DNA from: JBAXGE01 sp044344145 | GTDB lineage: Bacteria > Planctomycetota > Phycisphaerae > WQYP01 | Assembly: GCA_044344145.1 (NCBI GenBank) | Contig: JBIJDM010000070.1 | Location: forward strand, 1 to 11,805 | Length of the DNA: 11,805 nt | Reading direction: 5' to 3' | In this document: piece by piece, positions 1 to 8,031 of the stretch | How positions within the stretch are numbered: the first letter of the stretch is position 1 | How the letters are laid out: each line of letters opens with the position of its first letter | Notes under the pieces: model-generated | Databases searched by the model: none | What the model was told of the DNA's origin: nothing | Seen by the model: only the letters and a program-made list of their open reading frames with translations | Position numbers and translations under genes: made by a program

Positions 1-1239
1 AGGTTTGGGTCTTTCCGGTAGGGGGACGGTATAGATTTCGGTTGCCGACATCGGGTCCTGGTCCAGATTGTGTGGCAGCATTTCGGCGGTGATGATGCTC
101 CCCTCGTGCAGGACCACCGTGCGTTCCAGCGTGTGATAAAGCTGGCGGACGTTACCCGGCCAGCGGGCTTCCTGCAGTCGTTGCAGCGCAGAATCGCTCA
201 GTTCGGTAAAGTCTTTGCGGTACTGCTTGGCGATGGTCAGCACAAAGTGCCGGGCCAGTTGGACGATATCCCCTTCGCGCTCGCGCAGCGGGGGCAGCGG
301 GATGGGGATGACATTCAGGCGGTAGAACAAATCCAGCCGCAGGCGCCCCGCGTGGACTTCGGCCAGCGGATTGCGATTGGTGGCGGCCACGATGCGCGCG
401 TCGGACTGTAAATCCTGCCGTCCGCCCACGCGCCGGAAGGTGCGTTCCTGCAGAAAGCGCAGCAGTTTGGGCTGCAATTCCAGCGGCATTTCGGTGATTT
501 CATCCAGGAACAGCGTGCCGCCGGTGGCTTCTTCGCAGGCGCCGATATGCTGACGGTCAGCGCCGGTGAAGGCGCCTTTTTCGTGGCCAAAGAGGGTGGA
601 TTCCACGAGTTCTTTCGGTATCGCCGCCATATTCAGGGCCACAAATGGTCCGCTGTTGCGGTCGGAGCGATGATGGATGGCACGGGCGACGAGTTCCTTG
701 CCAGTGCCGGATTCCCCGCTGATTAAAACGGTGACTGTGGTGGGGGCCACATTCCGGATAATGCCGTAGGTAGTGCGCATCTGAGGCGAGGCGCCGACGA
801 TGCCCTCGAAGTGACCGCTGACCCCGCCGGGGCCGGAGGTGTTTTCGCGTTCGGTCAGTAATTGGTGGTGCTCGACGGCCTTGGCCATGGTGGCCAGCAG
901 ACGGGCTTCGTCCAGTGGTTTGGCGATGAAATCAAAGGCCCCGCACTGAATGGCCCGCACGACCACATCCACATTGCTATCGCCGGTGACCAATACCACG
1001 GGCACATTGGGCAGGATTTTTTTGATGCTGGGCACCAGCGTCAGCCCATCGGTCTGGCCCAGGTGAAAGTCGAGCAGGATCACATCGGGACGCTGTTTTT
1101 GCAGGGCGACCTGGGCCCCGGCCCAGTCTTCCACACAGACACAGCGATAACCATGGGGGGCCAATAAAAAAGCGATAACATCATGAAACATGACATCATC
1201 ATCAAGAACCAGAACCAGAGCTTGCGGAGTTTTGGCCAT
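1..1239 (-). CDS. NtrC-family sigma-54-dependent response regulator (3' end cut by window edge)
   Basis: The 413 visible codons encode a receiver domain and a complete AAA+ sigma-54 activator domain. Receiver, about residues 8-120: acidic cluster D13-D15, phospho-acceptor D57 in VILLDFHLG, T85 in LVTGD and K107 in IAKPL. AAA+ domain, about 146-385: Walker A GESGTGKE (175-182), the sigma-54-contacting loop GAFTGA (222-227), Walker B GTLFLDE (241-247), sensor I ATNR (286-289), the arginine-bearing DLFYRLNV (303-310) and WPGNVRQL (360-367). All key residues are intact, so an active ATPase that opens sigma-54 promoters after phosphorylation is expected. The DNA-binding Fis-type helix-turn-helix would lie beyond the left edge. 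The ATG at 1239 gives MAKTPQA; a GTG two codons upstream is an alternative, and neither has a clear ribosome binding site. The gene follows the TolC-like gene after 77 bases. No histidine kinase is visible. The family call is very secure; the regulated genes are unknown. Confidence 0.95.
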   Translation of the reverse strand, partial: MAKTPQALVLVLDDDVMFHDVIAFLLAPHGYRCVCVEDWAGAQVALQKQRPDVILLDFHLGQTDGLTLVPSIKKILPNVPVVLVTGDSNVDVVVRAIQCGAFDFIAKPLDEARLLATMAKAVEHHQLLTERENTSGPGGVSGHFEGIVGASPQMRTTYGIIRNVAPTTVTVLISGESGTGKELVARAIHHRSDRNSGPFVALNMAAIPKELVESTLFGHEKGAFTGADRQHIGACEEATGGTLFLDEITEMPLELQPKLLRFLQERTFRRVGGRQDLQSDARIVAATNRNPLAEVHAGRLRLDLFYRLNVIPIPLPPLREREGDIVQLARHFVLTIAKQYRKDFTELSDSALQRLQEARWPGNVRQLYHTLERTVVLHEGSIITAEMLPHNLDQDPMSATEIYTVPLPERPKP

Positions 1240-1274
1240 ATACACTCAGCATAGACGCGAAAGTAACCAAACTC

Positions 1275-1303
1275 ATGCTAACGCACTATTCGCGATTGTG
1301 CAA
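1275..1303 (-). promoter_or_regulatory. Possible promoter of the response regulator
   Basis: On the minus strand TTGCAC (1298-1303) is followed after 17 bases by TAGCAT (1275-1280), giving a start about 30 bases ahead of the regulator ATG. Spacing is ideal but both boxes are only partial matches. GCAC (1283-1286) and GTGC (1298-1301) form a short interrupted inverted repeat over the spacer and the upstream box, with the palindrome TCGCGA inside it. No terminator separates the TolC-like gene from the regulator, so read-through is equally possible. Confidence 0.3.
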
Positions 1304-1316
1304 TATTTACGCCGGA

Positions 1317-3224
1317 TTACTTGGGCTCGGTGGTGGGGATTTTCGCTGCGGGTTGCGTGCTGGCACCGGGGGGCGTTTCGGGCAGGATTAATTTGCCATC
1401 GGCGGTGACGCGCAGCAGGTCGGTATCACGCAGATATTGCAGACTGGCGACCTGCAAATTGGCCAGGGCTTGGGCAAAGCGGTTTTGGGCATCCAGCAGG
1501 GCGGATTCGGCTTCCAAATAATCGCGGTTGTTAATTTTACCATCGCGAAATTGAATGTCCGAGAAGTCTTTACGACGCTGGGCCATTTCTATGTTGTTGG
1601 CCTGAAGCCGGAGCAGGGACAACTGCTGGCGGACCAGACGCAGGGCCAGACGGATTTGTAAGGTCGCAAGTTCTTCGGAGGTTTGCAAGCTGCGCCGCGA
1701 GCGTTCGAGATAAACCAGCGAAGCGCGATAGTCGTTGCGCTCCGAGACTTTGTCCAGGGGCAGATCCAGCACCACGGCGGCGGAATAATCCACGTTGTCC
1801 CACTGGGGGGCCAGACTGCGGCGCGTGGTGTCGCTGCCGGTGGCGACCTTTGCGCTTAGGTCCAGATTGGGCAACAGATTGTTTTTCGCCAGCGCCACCT
1901 GGCGTTCGCTGTCGCCGATGCGGTCGCGCTGGGTTTGCAGATCGAGGCGCAAATTCAACCCGGTGGCGATAGCGGCGGTTTCATCGGGTTGCGGGGGCGG
2001 GATCAGCAGATATTCGGGCGCCACATCAATGTTGGTGGTCATGGGCACGCCGAGGAGAATCTTGAAATTATCCACGGCCAGTTCGTAGTTTTCGATCACG
2101 GTAATCAGATCGTTGTTGGCGCTGAGTTCGGACTGGGCGGCGCGCTGGACGTCCAGCAGAGTTTGCCGGCCGGCCTGAAAGAGTGCTTCGCTGCGGCGGC
2201 GCATGAAAGTATAGCTGCGGGCGGAACGCAGGCGGTTGACGATCTGGGCGCGCTGGTTGACCAGATTGAAATACTGCCCCGCCACCACGACCAGAAAACT
2301 CCGCCGATAGCGTTCAAAGTCGCGCACGGCGTAAATCAGATTGCGTTCGGACTGGATCAGGTCTTCCTGGGCCACCATTCCCGCGCCTTTGAGCAGGGGG
2401 ATGCGGGCTTCGAGCACGGCCTGGGCGCTGGTGGAATCGCCCACTGTGGAGCGCAGTTGATTGATATTCCCCGCCAGAAACGAGGCGATGATTTCCCCGC
2501 CATAGGGTAATTTTTGTTTCACGCCCACGGTTTGGGTGGCGGAGAGAGCGGTTTCGTAGTCGCTGCCTTCGCCGCTGCCACTGGTGCCGATGGCGCTTTG
2601 GGCAAACAGGCGCGGCTCGAACTGGTGCCGGGCGAGTGTGACATTGAGGGCGGCGAGATATAAATCCTCTTTGCGGCTGCGATACTCACGATTCCCGGTC
2701 AGGGCCTGATTGAAGCAGTCGGCCAGCGTGTAAATTTTGCGGGTCTGACCCTTGGGCAGGGGCCGGGGAAAAACCGGGGCTTCGGGTGCATCGCCTCTGG
2801 CCACGAAGCCCTGCTGCAGCAACATTTCGGTATACGGATTACGCAGCGCGGCCAGCGGTTGGGTGGTGGGGCCAGTGCTGTCCGTCGCGGACTGGGTCGC
2901 GGGTTGGGTGCTGTTGGGGACTTCGTTCACCCGGGGGGTGGTGGCGTCATTGGCCGCAGGGGTATCGAGTAATTTGCGCAGTTCCGGCGAAAGCGTGTTG
3001 GTGCTGTCGGGGGTCTTTTCGTAGGCTTCAGGTCTGACGGTGTTGAGTTCCGTGGTGCCGATGGCGCTTTGGGAAGGGGTGCCGAGGGTTTCACGTTGGC
3101 GCTGGTCAATCAGGCGATAGGCATCGCGATCGGCACTGGCAAACGGGCTCTCGCAGCCGGTGACGGCGGCCAGAATACCCGTCAATACGGTGCTGCACAC
3201 TATAACTTTATATCCAGCCGCCAT
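1317..3224 (-). CDS. TolC-family outer-membrane efflux lipoprotein
   Basis: A 635-residue outer-membrane factor: these trimeric beta-barrel/alpha-barrel channels let efflux pumps or type I secretion systems expel substrates across the outer membrane. Residues 1-24 form a lipoprotein signal (MAAGYK, hydrophobic core, lipobox VTGC with C24 lipidated). Residues 25 to about 135 are a Ser/Thr/Pro/Gln-rich, probably disordered linker, uncommon in classical TolC and making this protein longer than the usual 430-500 residues. From about 138 come two outer-membrane-efflux repeats: the first opens with YTLADCFNQAL, the second includes NNLLPNLDLSA and ends with the helical DGKINNRDYLEAESALLDAQ region. 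The tail is Thr/Pro-rich. The start is set at 3224 rather than seven codons upstream because GCGGAG lies six bases ahead and the signal peptide then begins properly. No membrane-fusion protein or RND pump gene is in view, so the partner is unknown. The family is secure; the substrate is not predictable. Confidence 0.9.
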   Translation of the reverse strand: MAAGYKVIVCSTVLTGILAAVTGCESPFASADRDAYRLIDQRQRETLGTPSQSAIGTTELNTVRPEAYEKTPDSTNTLSPELRKLLDTPAANDATTPRVNEVPNSTQPATQSATDSTGPTTQPLAALRNPYTEMLLQQGFVARGDAPEAPVFPRPLPKGQTRKIYTLADCFNQALTGNREYRSRKEDLYLAALNVTLARHQFEPRLFAQSAIGTSGSGEGSDYETALSATQTVGVKQKLPYGGEIIASFLAGNINQLRSTVGDSTSAQAVLEARIPLLKGAGMVAQEDLIQSERNLIYAVRDFERYRRSFLVVVAGQYFNLVNQRAQIVNRLRSARSYTFMRRRSEALFQAGRQTLLDVQRAAQSELSANNDLITVIENYELAVDNFKILLGVPMTTNIDVAPEYLLIPPPQPDETAAIATGLNLRLDLQTQRDRIGDSERQVALAKNNLLPNLDLSAKVATGSDTTRRSLAPQWDNVDYSAAVVLDLPLDKVSERNDYRASLVYLERSRRSLQTSEELATLQIRLALRLVRQQLSLLRLQANNIEMAQRRKDFSDIQFRDGKINNRDYLEAESALLDAQNRFAQALANLQVASLQYLRDTDLLRVTADGKLILPETPPGASTQPAAKIPTTEPK

Positions 3225-3230
3225 TACGAA

Positions 3231-3236
3231 CTCCGC
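3231..3236 (-). promoter_or_regulatory. Ribosome binding site that fixes the TolC-like start
   Basis: GCGGAG on the minus strand sits six bases before the ATG at 3224. It favours this start over the in-frame ATG at 3245, which has no purine-rich site before it and would put MLFAEFV ahead of the charged lipoprotein signal. Confidence 0.65.
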
Positions 3237-3256
3237 GAACAACATACTAAAGGGGC

Positions 3257-3286
3257 ATATTAGACGCTATTGGCGTCTGCACGCAA
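3257..3286 (-). promoter_or_regulatory. Promoter candidate of the TolC-like gene with an inverted repeat in its spacer
   Basis: The minus strand shows TTGCGT (3281-3286), an 18-base spacer and TAATAT (3257-3262), placing the transcript start near 3250, about 25 bases before the ATG at 3224. A perfect inverted repeat, AGACGC and GCGTCT separated by five bases (3262-3278), fills the spacer and touches the -10 box. That is where an operator for a repressor or spacer-distorting activator would lie. No T-tract follows, so it does not look like a terminator. Confidence 0.45.
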
Positions 3287-3374
3287 CCCTGCGGGTATAC
3301 GAATAATCATGGTAGCATAACGTACGAAGTCACAAAGGCTTGCGGAAGACAAGGAATATGGTGCAGGAACGCGG

Positions 3375-4571
3375 TCAAGCCCAGGTGGGCGGGGTTTTAA
3401 GGCTACCGGGCAGACAACGTTGCGCACAGACGGCCGGGATGATCTGGCCGGGCAGGTCCTGGGCGTGGCGCCAGGCCACGGGTTTGATCTGCCACTGGGC
3501 GGATTCGTAGCAATTAAAGATAAACGTGCTGGCCGGGGCGATGGCGGTGAAATCGGTCAACGCGGTGCCCTGCCCCCGCGCTGCGCGGGCAAAGCTGGTG
3601 AAGATGCGCGAAGTCCCGTCGAAAAATTGGTTGTCGTCGGTGAATTCCTGCGTGGGTTGGCCGTCGGGGTAAAGAAACCCGCTGCCGTTCCACATCGCCC
3701 GGCCCTGGGTGCCGAGAATGTCAATGCGGTGGCGTTCGGTGGCACTGGCGGTGGTGCCCACCAGCGTCAGGCGGGGCTGATCGGGTGTTTCCAGCGTGGC
3801 GGTGGCAAAGCAGGTGTCGCCGGCCTCCAGGTTCGGTGCTTCATGGAATTTATACAGCGCGGCGTGCAACGCGCGGAATCCCGACACTTGCACCGCTCCG
3901 GCGGGGTTGGCCAGAACCAGCCCCTGAACCACATAGTGGATGCATTGGTTAAATAAAGCTCCGTCCACACACCAGGCGCCGTCCACTTTCATTTTTCCCG
4001 CCCAGCCGGCCCGCTGGTAATAGGCTTCGGTGCGGAACCAGAGGCTGGAGATGAAGACTTCCTTGATTTGGCCGATGGCACCTGCCGCGAGTTGGGCGCG
4101 TAAATCCAGCATGGAACTGCGGCCCAGATGCTGCATCTGTACTGCGCCCACCCGGCCACTGGTGCGACGCGCGGCCTGCATGGCTTGGCAATCCTCGGGG
4201 CTGCTGGCCATGGGCTTTTCCACCAGCACGTGTTTGCCGGCCTGAAACGCGGCGACGGCGTAGGGCCGATGAAAATGGTGGGGGACGCACAGGTCCACAG
4301 CTTCCACCGCCGGGTCGGCGAGGACTTCCGCATAGCTGCGATATATCTGTCCGCCCAATTTGAGCACATGGGCCAGACCGTTGGCTACGGCGGGTTCCTG
4401 GGGATACAGATCAAACGCCCCGTGGCAAATCAGATGGGGGTTGGCTTCTAATTCACGCAGATGGACATAACCAATGCCGCCGGCCACGCCGATCAGCACG
4501 GTGCGCAGGGCGTCGGGGTGTTTGGGGGTGGTTGCCCCGGACGAGGGCAAACTGGCACTACGCGTGGTCAT
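3375..4571 (-). CDS. Gfo/Idh/MocA-family NAD(P)-dependent oxidoreductase
   Basis: A 398-residue cytoplasmic dehydrogenase; members oxidise or reduce sugars, inositols and related polyols with NAD(P). The N-terminal Rossmann fold starts at about residue 23 with the glycine-rich loop GVAGGIGYVH (28-37). The family hallmark EKP is at 118-120 (HVLVEKPMA), preceded by DLCVPHHFHRP. The C-terminal alpha/beta domain carries the typical segment with D-G-A, N208-Q209 and the probable catalytic H212 (NQCIHYVV). The first 20 residues are a polar Ser/Thr extension with no signal-peptide character. AAGGAG (4580-4585), eight bases before the ATG at 4571, fixes the start. It is divergent from the M48 gene across 143 bases and precedes the TolC-like gene on the same strand after a 150-base gap. 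Substrate cannot be read from the sequence; a sugar derivative fits the lyase elsewhere in the window, but that is inference. Confidence 0.9.
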   Translation of the reverse strand: MTTRSASLPSSGATTPKHPDALRTVLIGVAGGIGYVHLRELEANPHLICHGAFDLYPQEPAVANGLAHVLKLGGQIYRSYAEVLADPAVEAVDLCVPHHFHRPYAVAAFQAGKHVLVEKPMASSPEDCQAMQAARRTSGRVGAVQMQHLGRSSMLDLRAQLAAGAIGQIKEVFISSLWFRTEAYYQRAGWAGKMKVDGAWCVDGALFNQCIHYVVQGLVLANPAGAVQVSGFRALHAALYKFHEAPNLEAGDTCFATATLETPDQPRLTLVGTTASATERHRIDILGTQGRAMWNGSGFLYPDGQPTQEFTDDNQFFDGTSRIFTSFARAARGQGTALTDFTAIAPASTFIFNCYESAQWQIKPVAWRHAQDLPGQIIPAVCAQRCLPGSLKTPPTWA

Positions 4572-4594
4572 GAATCGGGCTCCTTGGAGGCGTT

Positions 4595-4600
4595 ACTATA
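4595..4600 (-). promoter_or_regulatory. Possible -10 element of the oxidoreductase gene
   Basis: TATAGT on the minus strand, 23 bases ahead of the ATG at 4571, with only a poor -35 match (TTTCAG region) at 17-18 bases. A start here would leave a leader just long enough to hold the AAGGAG site. Weak evidence. Confidence 0.25.
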
Positions 4601-4653
4601 CCGCTAGTCCGGGTGTACTGAAAGTCCCGGTTTTCCTGCGCTGGCAACGGTGC

Positions 4654-4659
4654 TACAAT
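4654..4659 (+). promoter_or_regulatory. Possible -10 element of the M48 protease gene
   Basis: TACAAT, five of six bases matching the sigma-70 -10 consensus, gives a transcript start near 4666 and a leader of about 50 bases. The -35 region 17 bases upstream is TTTTCC, a poor match, so an activator or another sigma factor may be needed. It shares the intergenic space with the divergent oxidoreductase gene. Confidence 0.35.
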
Positions 4660-4714
4660 CCCCTAGGGATATTTTGCCCGATCTGATTGGTGTTTAACGA
4701 TTTGGAGGTAACTT

Positions 4715-5590
4715 ATGGATTGCCTGCGACTTAAGTCCTTGTTTGGTGGTGTTGTGGCGGGGGTGTGGCTGATTTTCATGACGGGGTGTGTCTATAACCC
4801 GGCCACCGAAAAAAGTGATTTTGTGATGTTCATGCCCAGTGCTCAGGAACAGGTGCAGATGGGGTTGAAGTTTGCGCCGGAATTCGAGGCCCAAGGTAAA
4901 GGCAAGCTGGCCGATACCGTGGTGCAGAATTATGTCAGCAGTGTCGGGCAACGGGTGGTGGCGGCCATTCCGCCGGAACATAAACGCGATTTCAAATATA
5001 CCTTCACCGTTCTGAATGACACTGCCGTGAATGCTTTTGCCCTGCCGGGGGGACCGGTTTACATCACCCGGGGGTTGCTGGAACAACTTACCAATGAGGC
5101 GGAACTGGCCTTTGTACTTGGGCACGAAGCCGGCCATGTCGTGGCAGAGCATTCCGCCCGGCAAATGTCCAAACAGCAGGAAATGGGGCTATTAATGGGG
5201 GCTGCGCAGGTGGGGGCGGGCTATGCGGGGCAGGAGTATGCCACCACCGCCCAGATCACCCTAGCCGCCACTCAGGTAGCAGCCCAGATGTATACCCTGA
5301 AATATAGCCGCGATGAGGAATATCAGGCGGATTTACTGGGCGTGCGCTATACCACGGCGGCGGGGTATGACCCCCGGGCGGGTTTGCAGGTAATGGATAC
5401 CTTGGAACGAAGTTCCGGGGGCGGGGGTGGCAGCGAATGGTTTGCCACCCATCCCTCATCGCCCAACCGCCATGCGGAAATCCAACGCCAGATTGCCGAC
5501 AAGTATCAGGTCCAGGTAGATAGTGGTAAACTGCAGCTTAATCCCCAGCCGTATCAGCAGAATGTGTTACGGCGGTTGGGGAAAAAATGA
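4715..5590 (+). CDS. M48-family zinc metalloprotease, lipoprotein
   Basis: A 291-residue envelope metalloprotease of the BepA/LoiP type (peptidase M48), expected to degrade misfolded or unassembled envelope proteins from the periplasmic face. Residues 1-25 are a lipoprotein signal ending in the lipobox FMTGC, with C25 lipidated. The family segment NAFALPGG is at 106-113. The zinc site is HEAGH (137-141), and the third ligand is E202 in SRDEEYQAD (198-206). A conserved THPSSPNRH follows near the C terminus, just after a five-glycine linker. All catalytic features are present and the length is normal for the short, repeat-free class (no TPR domain as in BepA). GGAGG (4704-4708), six bases before the ATG, supports the start. 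A secreted propeller-like gene begins 54 bases downstream on the same strand, so the two may be co-transcribed. Confidence 0.93.
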   Translation: MDCLRLKSLFGGVVAGVWLIFMTGCVYNPATEKSDFVMFMPSAQEQVQMGLKFAPEFEAQGKGKLADTVVQNYVSSVGQRVVAAIPPEHKRDFKYTFTVLNDTAVNAFALPGGPVYITRGLLEQLTNEAELAFVLGHEAGHVVAEHSARQMSKQQEMGLLMGAAQVGAGYAGQEYATTAQITLAATQVAAQMYTLKYSRDEEYQADLLGVRYTTAAGYDPRAGLQVMDTLERSSGGGGGSEWFATHPSSPNRHAEIQRQIADKYQVQVDSGKLQLNPQPYQQNVLRRLGKK

Positions 5591-5644
5591 GTCCGAGAAT
5601 CCAAGTGTGCAATAGAATGGCCACTTTGCGTTGAGACTATCACT

Positions 5645-7942
5645 ATGAAGCCACGCGCCCGATCGTTGTTGCTGCTGATCGCTTTGCTGGCGGGGGTTCC
5701 GGCGCTGTCGGCCCAGACGACCGCACCGGCCACCCAGCCGATGGCGTTGCCGGTGTTGCAGTGCAAGACGTACAGCGTGGGCAACAGCTTTACCCGGCAT
5801 GTGGCGGCCGTGCAACCCGACATCCAGTCCATACACGTCCGGCCCGATGGCACCGTGCTGACCAACAGTCCCTGGGATCCTAATGGCCGCGAGGCGGGGA
5901 TGTACCGCGACGGCCGCGCGGTGGGGCAATTGGTGGATACGCATGGTTGGGGCCGCAGCGGGGCACTGGCGGTGGCGTGTAATGAGGATTGGATTTATGC
6001 CACCCTGTGGCAGGCCGGGGGGTATGAAGGCCCGAAGCCTAATATTATGGGCGGTATGAAATATCCGCGCCCGCGCGGCACCTGGCAGGTGCTACGCCGC
6101 TACAGTCTTACCGGCGAGCCGGGGGCATTTCCCACCGGCAACGGCTGGGATGGCAGCATGATGGTGCTGCATGAACAATTCGACCGCAAGCCCGACGATA
6201 TCCGCATGCCCAGTATGGTGGCGGCCAAGATGCGGGTGTATCTTGCGGATCCCGCGCTGGATAAAGTGCGGGTGTTTGATGTTAATAGTCTGACCAGCAT
6301 TCAGGAATTTGCTCTGGAACGGCCCGGCGCGCTGACCATGGGGCCGCGCGGCATCTGGGCGGTCCAGGAGGCTTCGAATACCGAACCGGCTCGGGTGGTC
6401 TTTATGCGCGGTTTGGATAAAGACGCGCTCGGGGCGCCCACCATTACGCTGCCAGCGCAGTGTAAGCCGGTGGCGTTGGTGTATACCGAGGCGCCGATAT
6501 TGCCCAATGCCCCCGAGGCATTGATGCCCACGAGTCCCGAGACGCCGGTACCCGCCAAAGTCACGCCGCGCAAAATGTTCAGCGAGGGCACGCGGATGCT
6601 GGTGGTGGATGCGGGGCCGGACCAGAATCTGAAAATCTACAAGAATCTCGATACCTATCCGGTGCTGGAAAAAACCATCGGGCTCAAGGGTGGCGTGGCC
6701 GCGGCCAAAGTGCCCGGCACGACCGGACCGCTGATTTTTACCAATCCCACCGGTGCGGGTTTTGATAAAGCGGGGAATTTGTACGTCAGTCAGAGCGCCA
6801 GCACCATGGGTGGTGGCGCTGTGCTGGAATGTTACTCGCCCAAGCTTGAACGGTTGTGGACGCTGCACGGATTGATCCAGCAGGAAGCCGCGGATTTTGA
6901 CCCCGCCGAAGATGGTTTGGTCTTGCAGGGGCCGGAAGATCGCTTCACACTGGCGGATATGACCGGCGCCGCGCCGGCGTGGTCGTGGTCGGCATTTACC
7001 ACCAGCCCGACGCAATTTCCGCACGATATGCGCGTGAATATCGCCATGGGCGGGGGCAGTACCTGGTTGCGGCGGATCAATGGCCAGCCGATTATGTATG
7101 TGACCGATCCGCAGGGCCGGCCGCTGGCGATTTATCGGTTTGACGCCAAGAAATATGGCACCACGGCGATTCCCAGCGGCTATATCGCCACGCGCGGGCG
7201 CGGCACGGCGACCTGGCCGCCGGAACGGCCGGCGGGTTTCAACGATTTTATCTGGTGCGATGACAACGGCGATGGCCGCATGCAGGCGCAGGAATATCTC
7301 GCCGCGCGGTATCCCGCCCCGGCAGTGGATAGCATGGCGGTGGATCGCGATGGTAATGTCTGGATGGCCGGGCGCGTGCTGCTGAAGTATGCCTGCGGCG
7401 GGTTGGATGCGCAGGGGAATCCGATTTATGACTTTGCGAAGGTGGAGAGTTTTCCGCTGCCCGCGCCGCTGAACCGGGTGGGGCGGGTGGAATATGACGC
7501 CGCCAGCGATACGCTGGTACTGACGGGTTATACCGCCCAGTTGCCGGCGGATGATCCCGATCTGGCGGGCCGGGTGATCATGGCAATTCCGCGGTTTAAT
7601 GCGGGCAACCGCGAACCCGCCTGGGTGACGGAACTGCCCTATCGGCAACATCCGCGCGATTACAATGAGCTGGATTTACCCAAGTCCCTGACCGTGGCGG
7701 GGGGGTACTACTTCCTGGGGATGCTGGGCGGCCGGCGCGGGATCGTGGTGGGCGATGTGGCCACCGGGAAACTGGTGGGCGAACTCAAGCCCGGCGTGGA
7801 TATGGATGTTTCCGATGTGGACCAGATGTTCGGCCTGCGGGCTCTGGCCCGCAAGGATGGCAGTATTGTCATCAGCCAAACCGACCGCATCGGCGGCAAG
7901 ATCGTGGTCTACCACTGGCAACCCCCGACGGCAGGAAAATAA
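5645..7942 (+). CDS. Secreted propeller-like protein with an EF-hand loop, function unknown
   Basis: A 765-residue exported protein. Residues 1-23 are a Sec signal peptide (RARSLLLLIALLAG, cleavage after LSA), followed by a Thr/Ala/Pro/Gln linker (TTAPATQP). The mature part is rich in beta-strand and in NHL/propeller-like motifs: VRVFDVNSLTSI at about 208, AGFDKAGNLYVSQ at 371-383 and MAVDRDGNVWMAG at 564-576. Residues 539-550 form a textbook EF-hand calcium loop (D-D-N-G-D-G then E at position 12), lying between propeller-like stretches. No catalytic motif is recognised. Such propeller proteins are frequent in planctomycetes and may bind or act on glycans, but that is inference. The start has only a weak ribosome site (TTGAG) about ten bases upstream; the signal peptide decides it. 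The gene lies 54 bases after the M48 gene and ends 29 bases before the tRNA promoter. A long antisense reading frame over 6092-7651 is a codon-bias shadow. Confidence 0.8.
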   Translation: MKPRARSLLLLIALLAGVPALSAQTTAPATQPMALPVLQCKTYSVGNSFTRHVAAVQPDIQSIHVRPDGTVLTNSPWDPNGREAGMYRDGRAVGQLVDTHGWGRSGALAVACNEDWIYATLWQAGGYEGPKPNIMGGMKYPRPRGTWQVLRRYSLTGEPGAFPTGNGWDGSMMVLHEQFDRKPDDIRMPSMVAAKMRVYLADPALDKVRVFDVNSLTSIQEFALERPGALTMGPRGIWAVQEASNTEPARVVFMRGLDKDALGAPTITLPAQCKPVALVYTEAPILPNAPEALMPTSPETPVPAKVTPRKMFSEGTRMLVVDAGPDQNLKIYKNLDTYPVLEKTIGLKGGVAAAKVPGTTGPLIFTNPTGAGFDKAGNLYVSQSASTMGGGAVLECYSPKLERLWTLHGLIQQEAADFDPAEDGLVLQGPEDRFTLADMTGAAPAWSWSAFTTSPTQFPHDMRVNIAMGGGSTWLRRINGQPIMYVTDPQGRPLAIYRFDAKKYGTTAIPSGYIATRGRGTATWPPERPAGFNDFIWCDDNGDGRMQAQEYLAARYPAPAVDSMAVDRDGNVWMAGRVLLKYACGGLDAQGNPIYDFAKVESFPLPAPLNRVGRVEYDAASDTLVLTGYTAQLPADDPDLAGRVIMAIPRFNAGNREPAWVTELPYRQHPRDYNELDLPKSLTVAGGYYFLGMLGGRRGIVVGDVATGKLVGELKPGVDMDVSDVDQMFGLRALARKDGSIVISQTDRIGGKIVVYHWQPPTAGK

Positions 7943-7970
7943 CCCCCAAAACGGCCCATTCCGCCCAGAT

Positions 7971-7999
7971 TTGCGAGCCGCCTGCCGCGCTGGTATAGT
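7971..7999 (+). promoter_or_regulatory. Promoter of the tRNA-Gln gene
   Basis: TTGCGA (7971-7976), a 17-base spacer and TATAGT (7994-7999) make the best sigma-70-type promoter in the window. The predicted start near 8006 leaves about 26 bases of leader before the tRNA, as expected for a single tRNA transcription unit. Confidence 0.65.
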
Positions 8000-8031
8000 G
8001 TTCATTCCAATTAGCGCCCAAAAGGCCTATT

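Noticed and set aside
3225..3245. Seven-codon upstream start of the TolC-like protein
   Set aside because: No ribosome site, and it would place MLFAEFV before a well-formed lipoprotein signal.
5591..5644. AAGTG/CACTT hairpin between the M48 and propeller genes
   Set aside because: Only a five-pair stem with a 14-base loop and no T-tract; too weak for a terminator.
6092..7651. 519-codon open frame antisense to the propeller gene
   Set aside because: Its product is rich in His, Arg, Gly and Pro with no recognisable motif; the plus-strand gene has a signal peptide, propeller motifs and an EF-hand. It is a codon-bias shadow.
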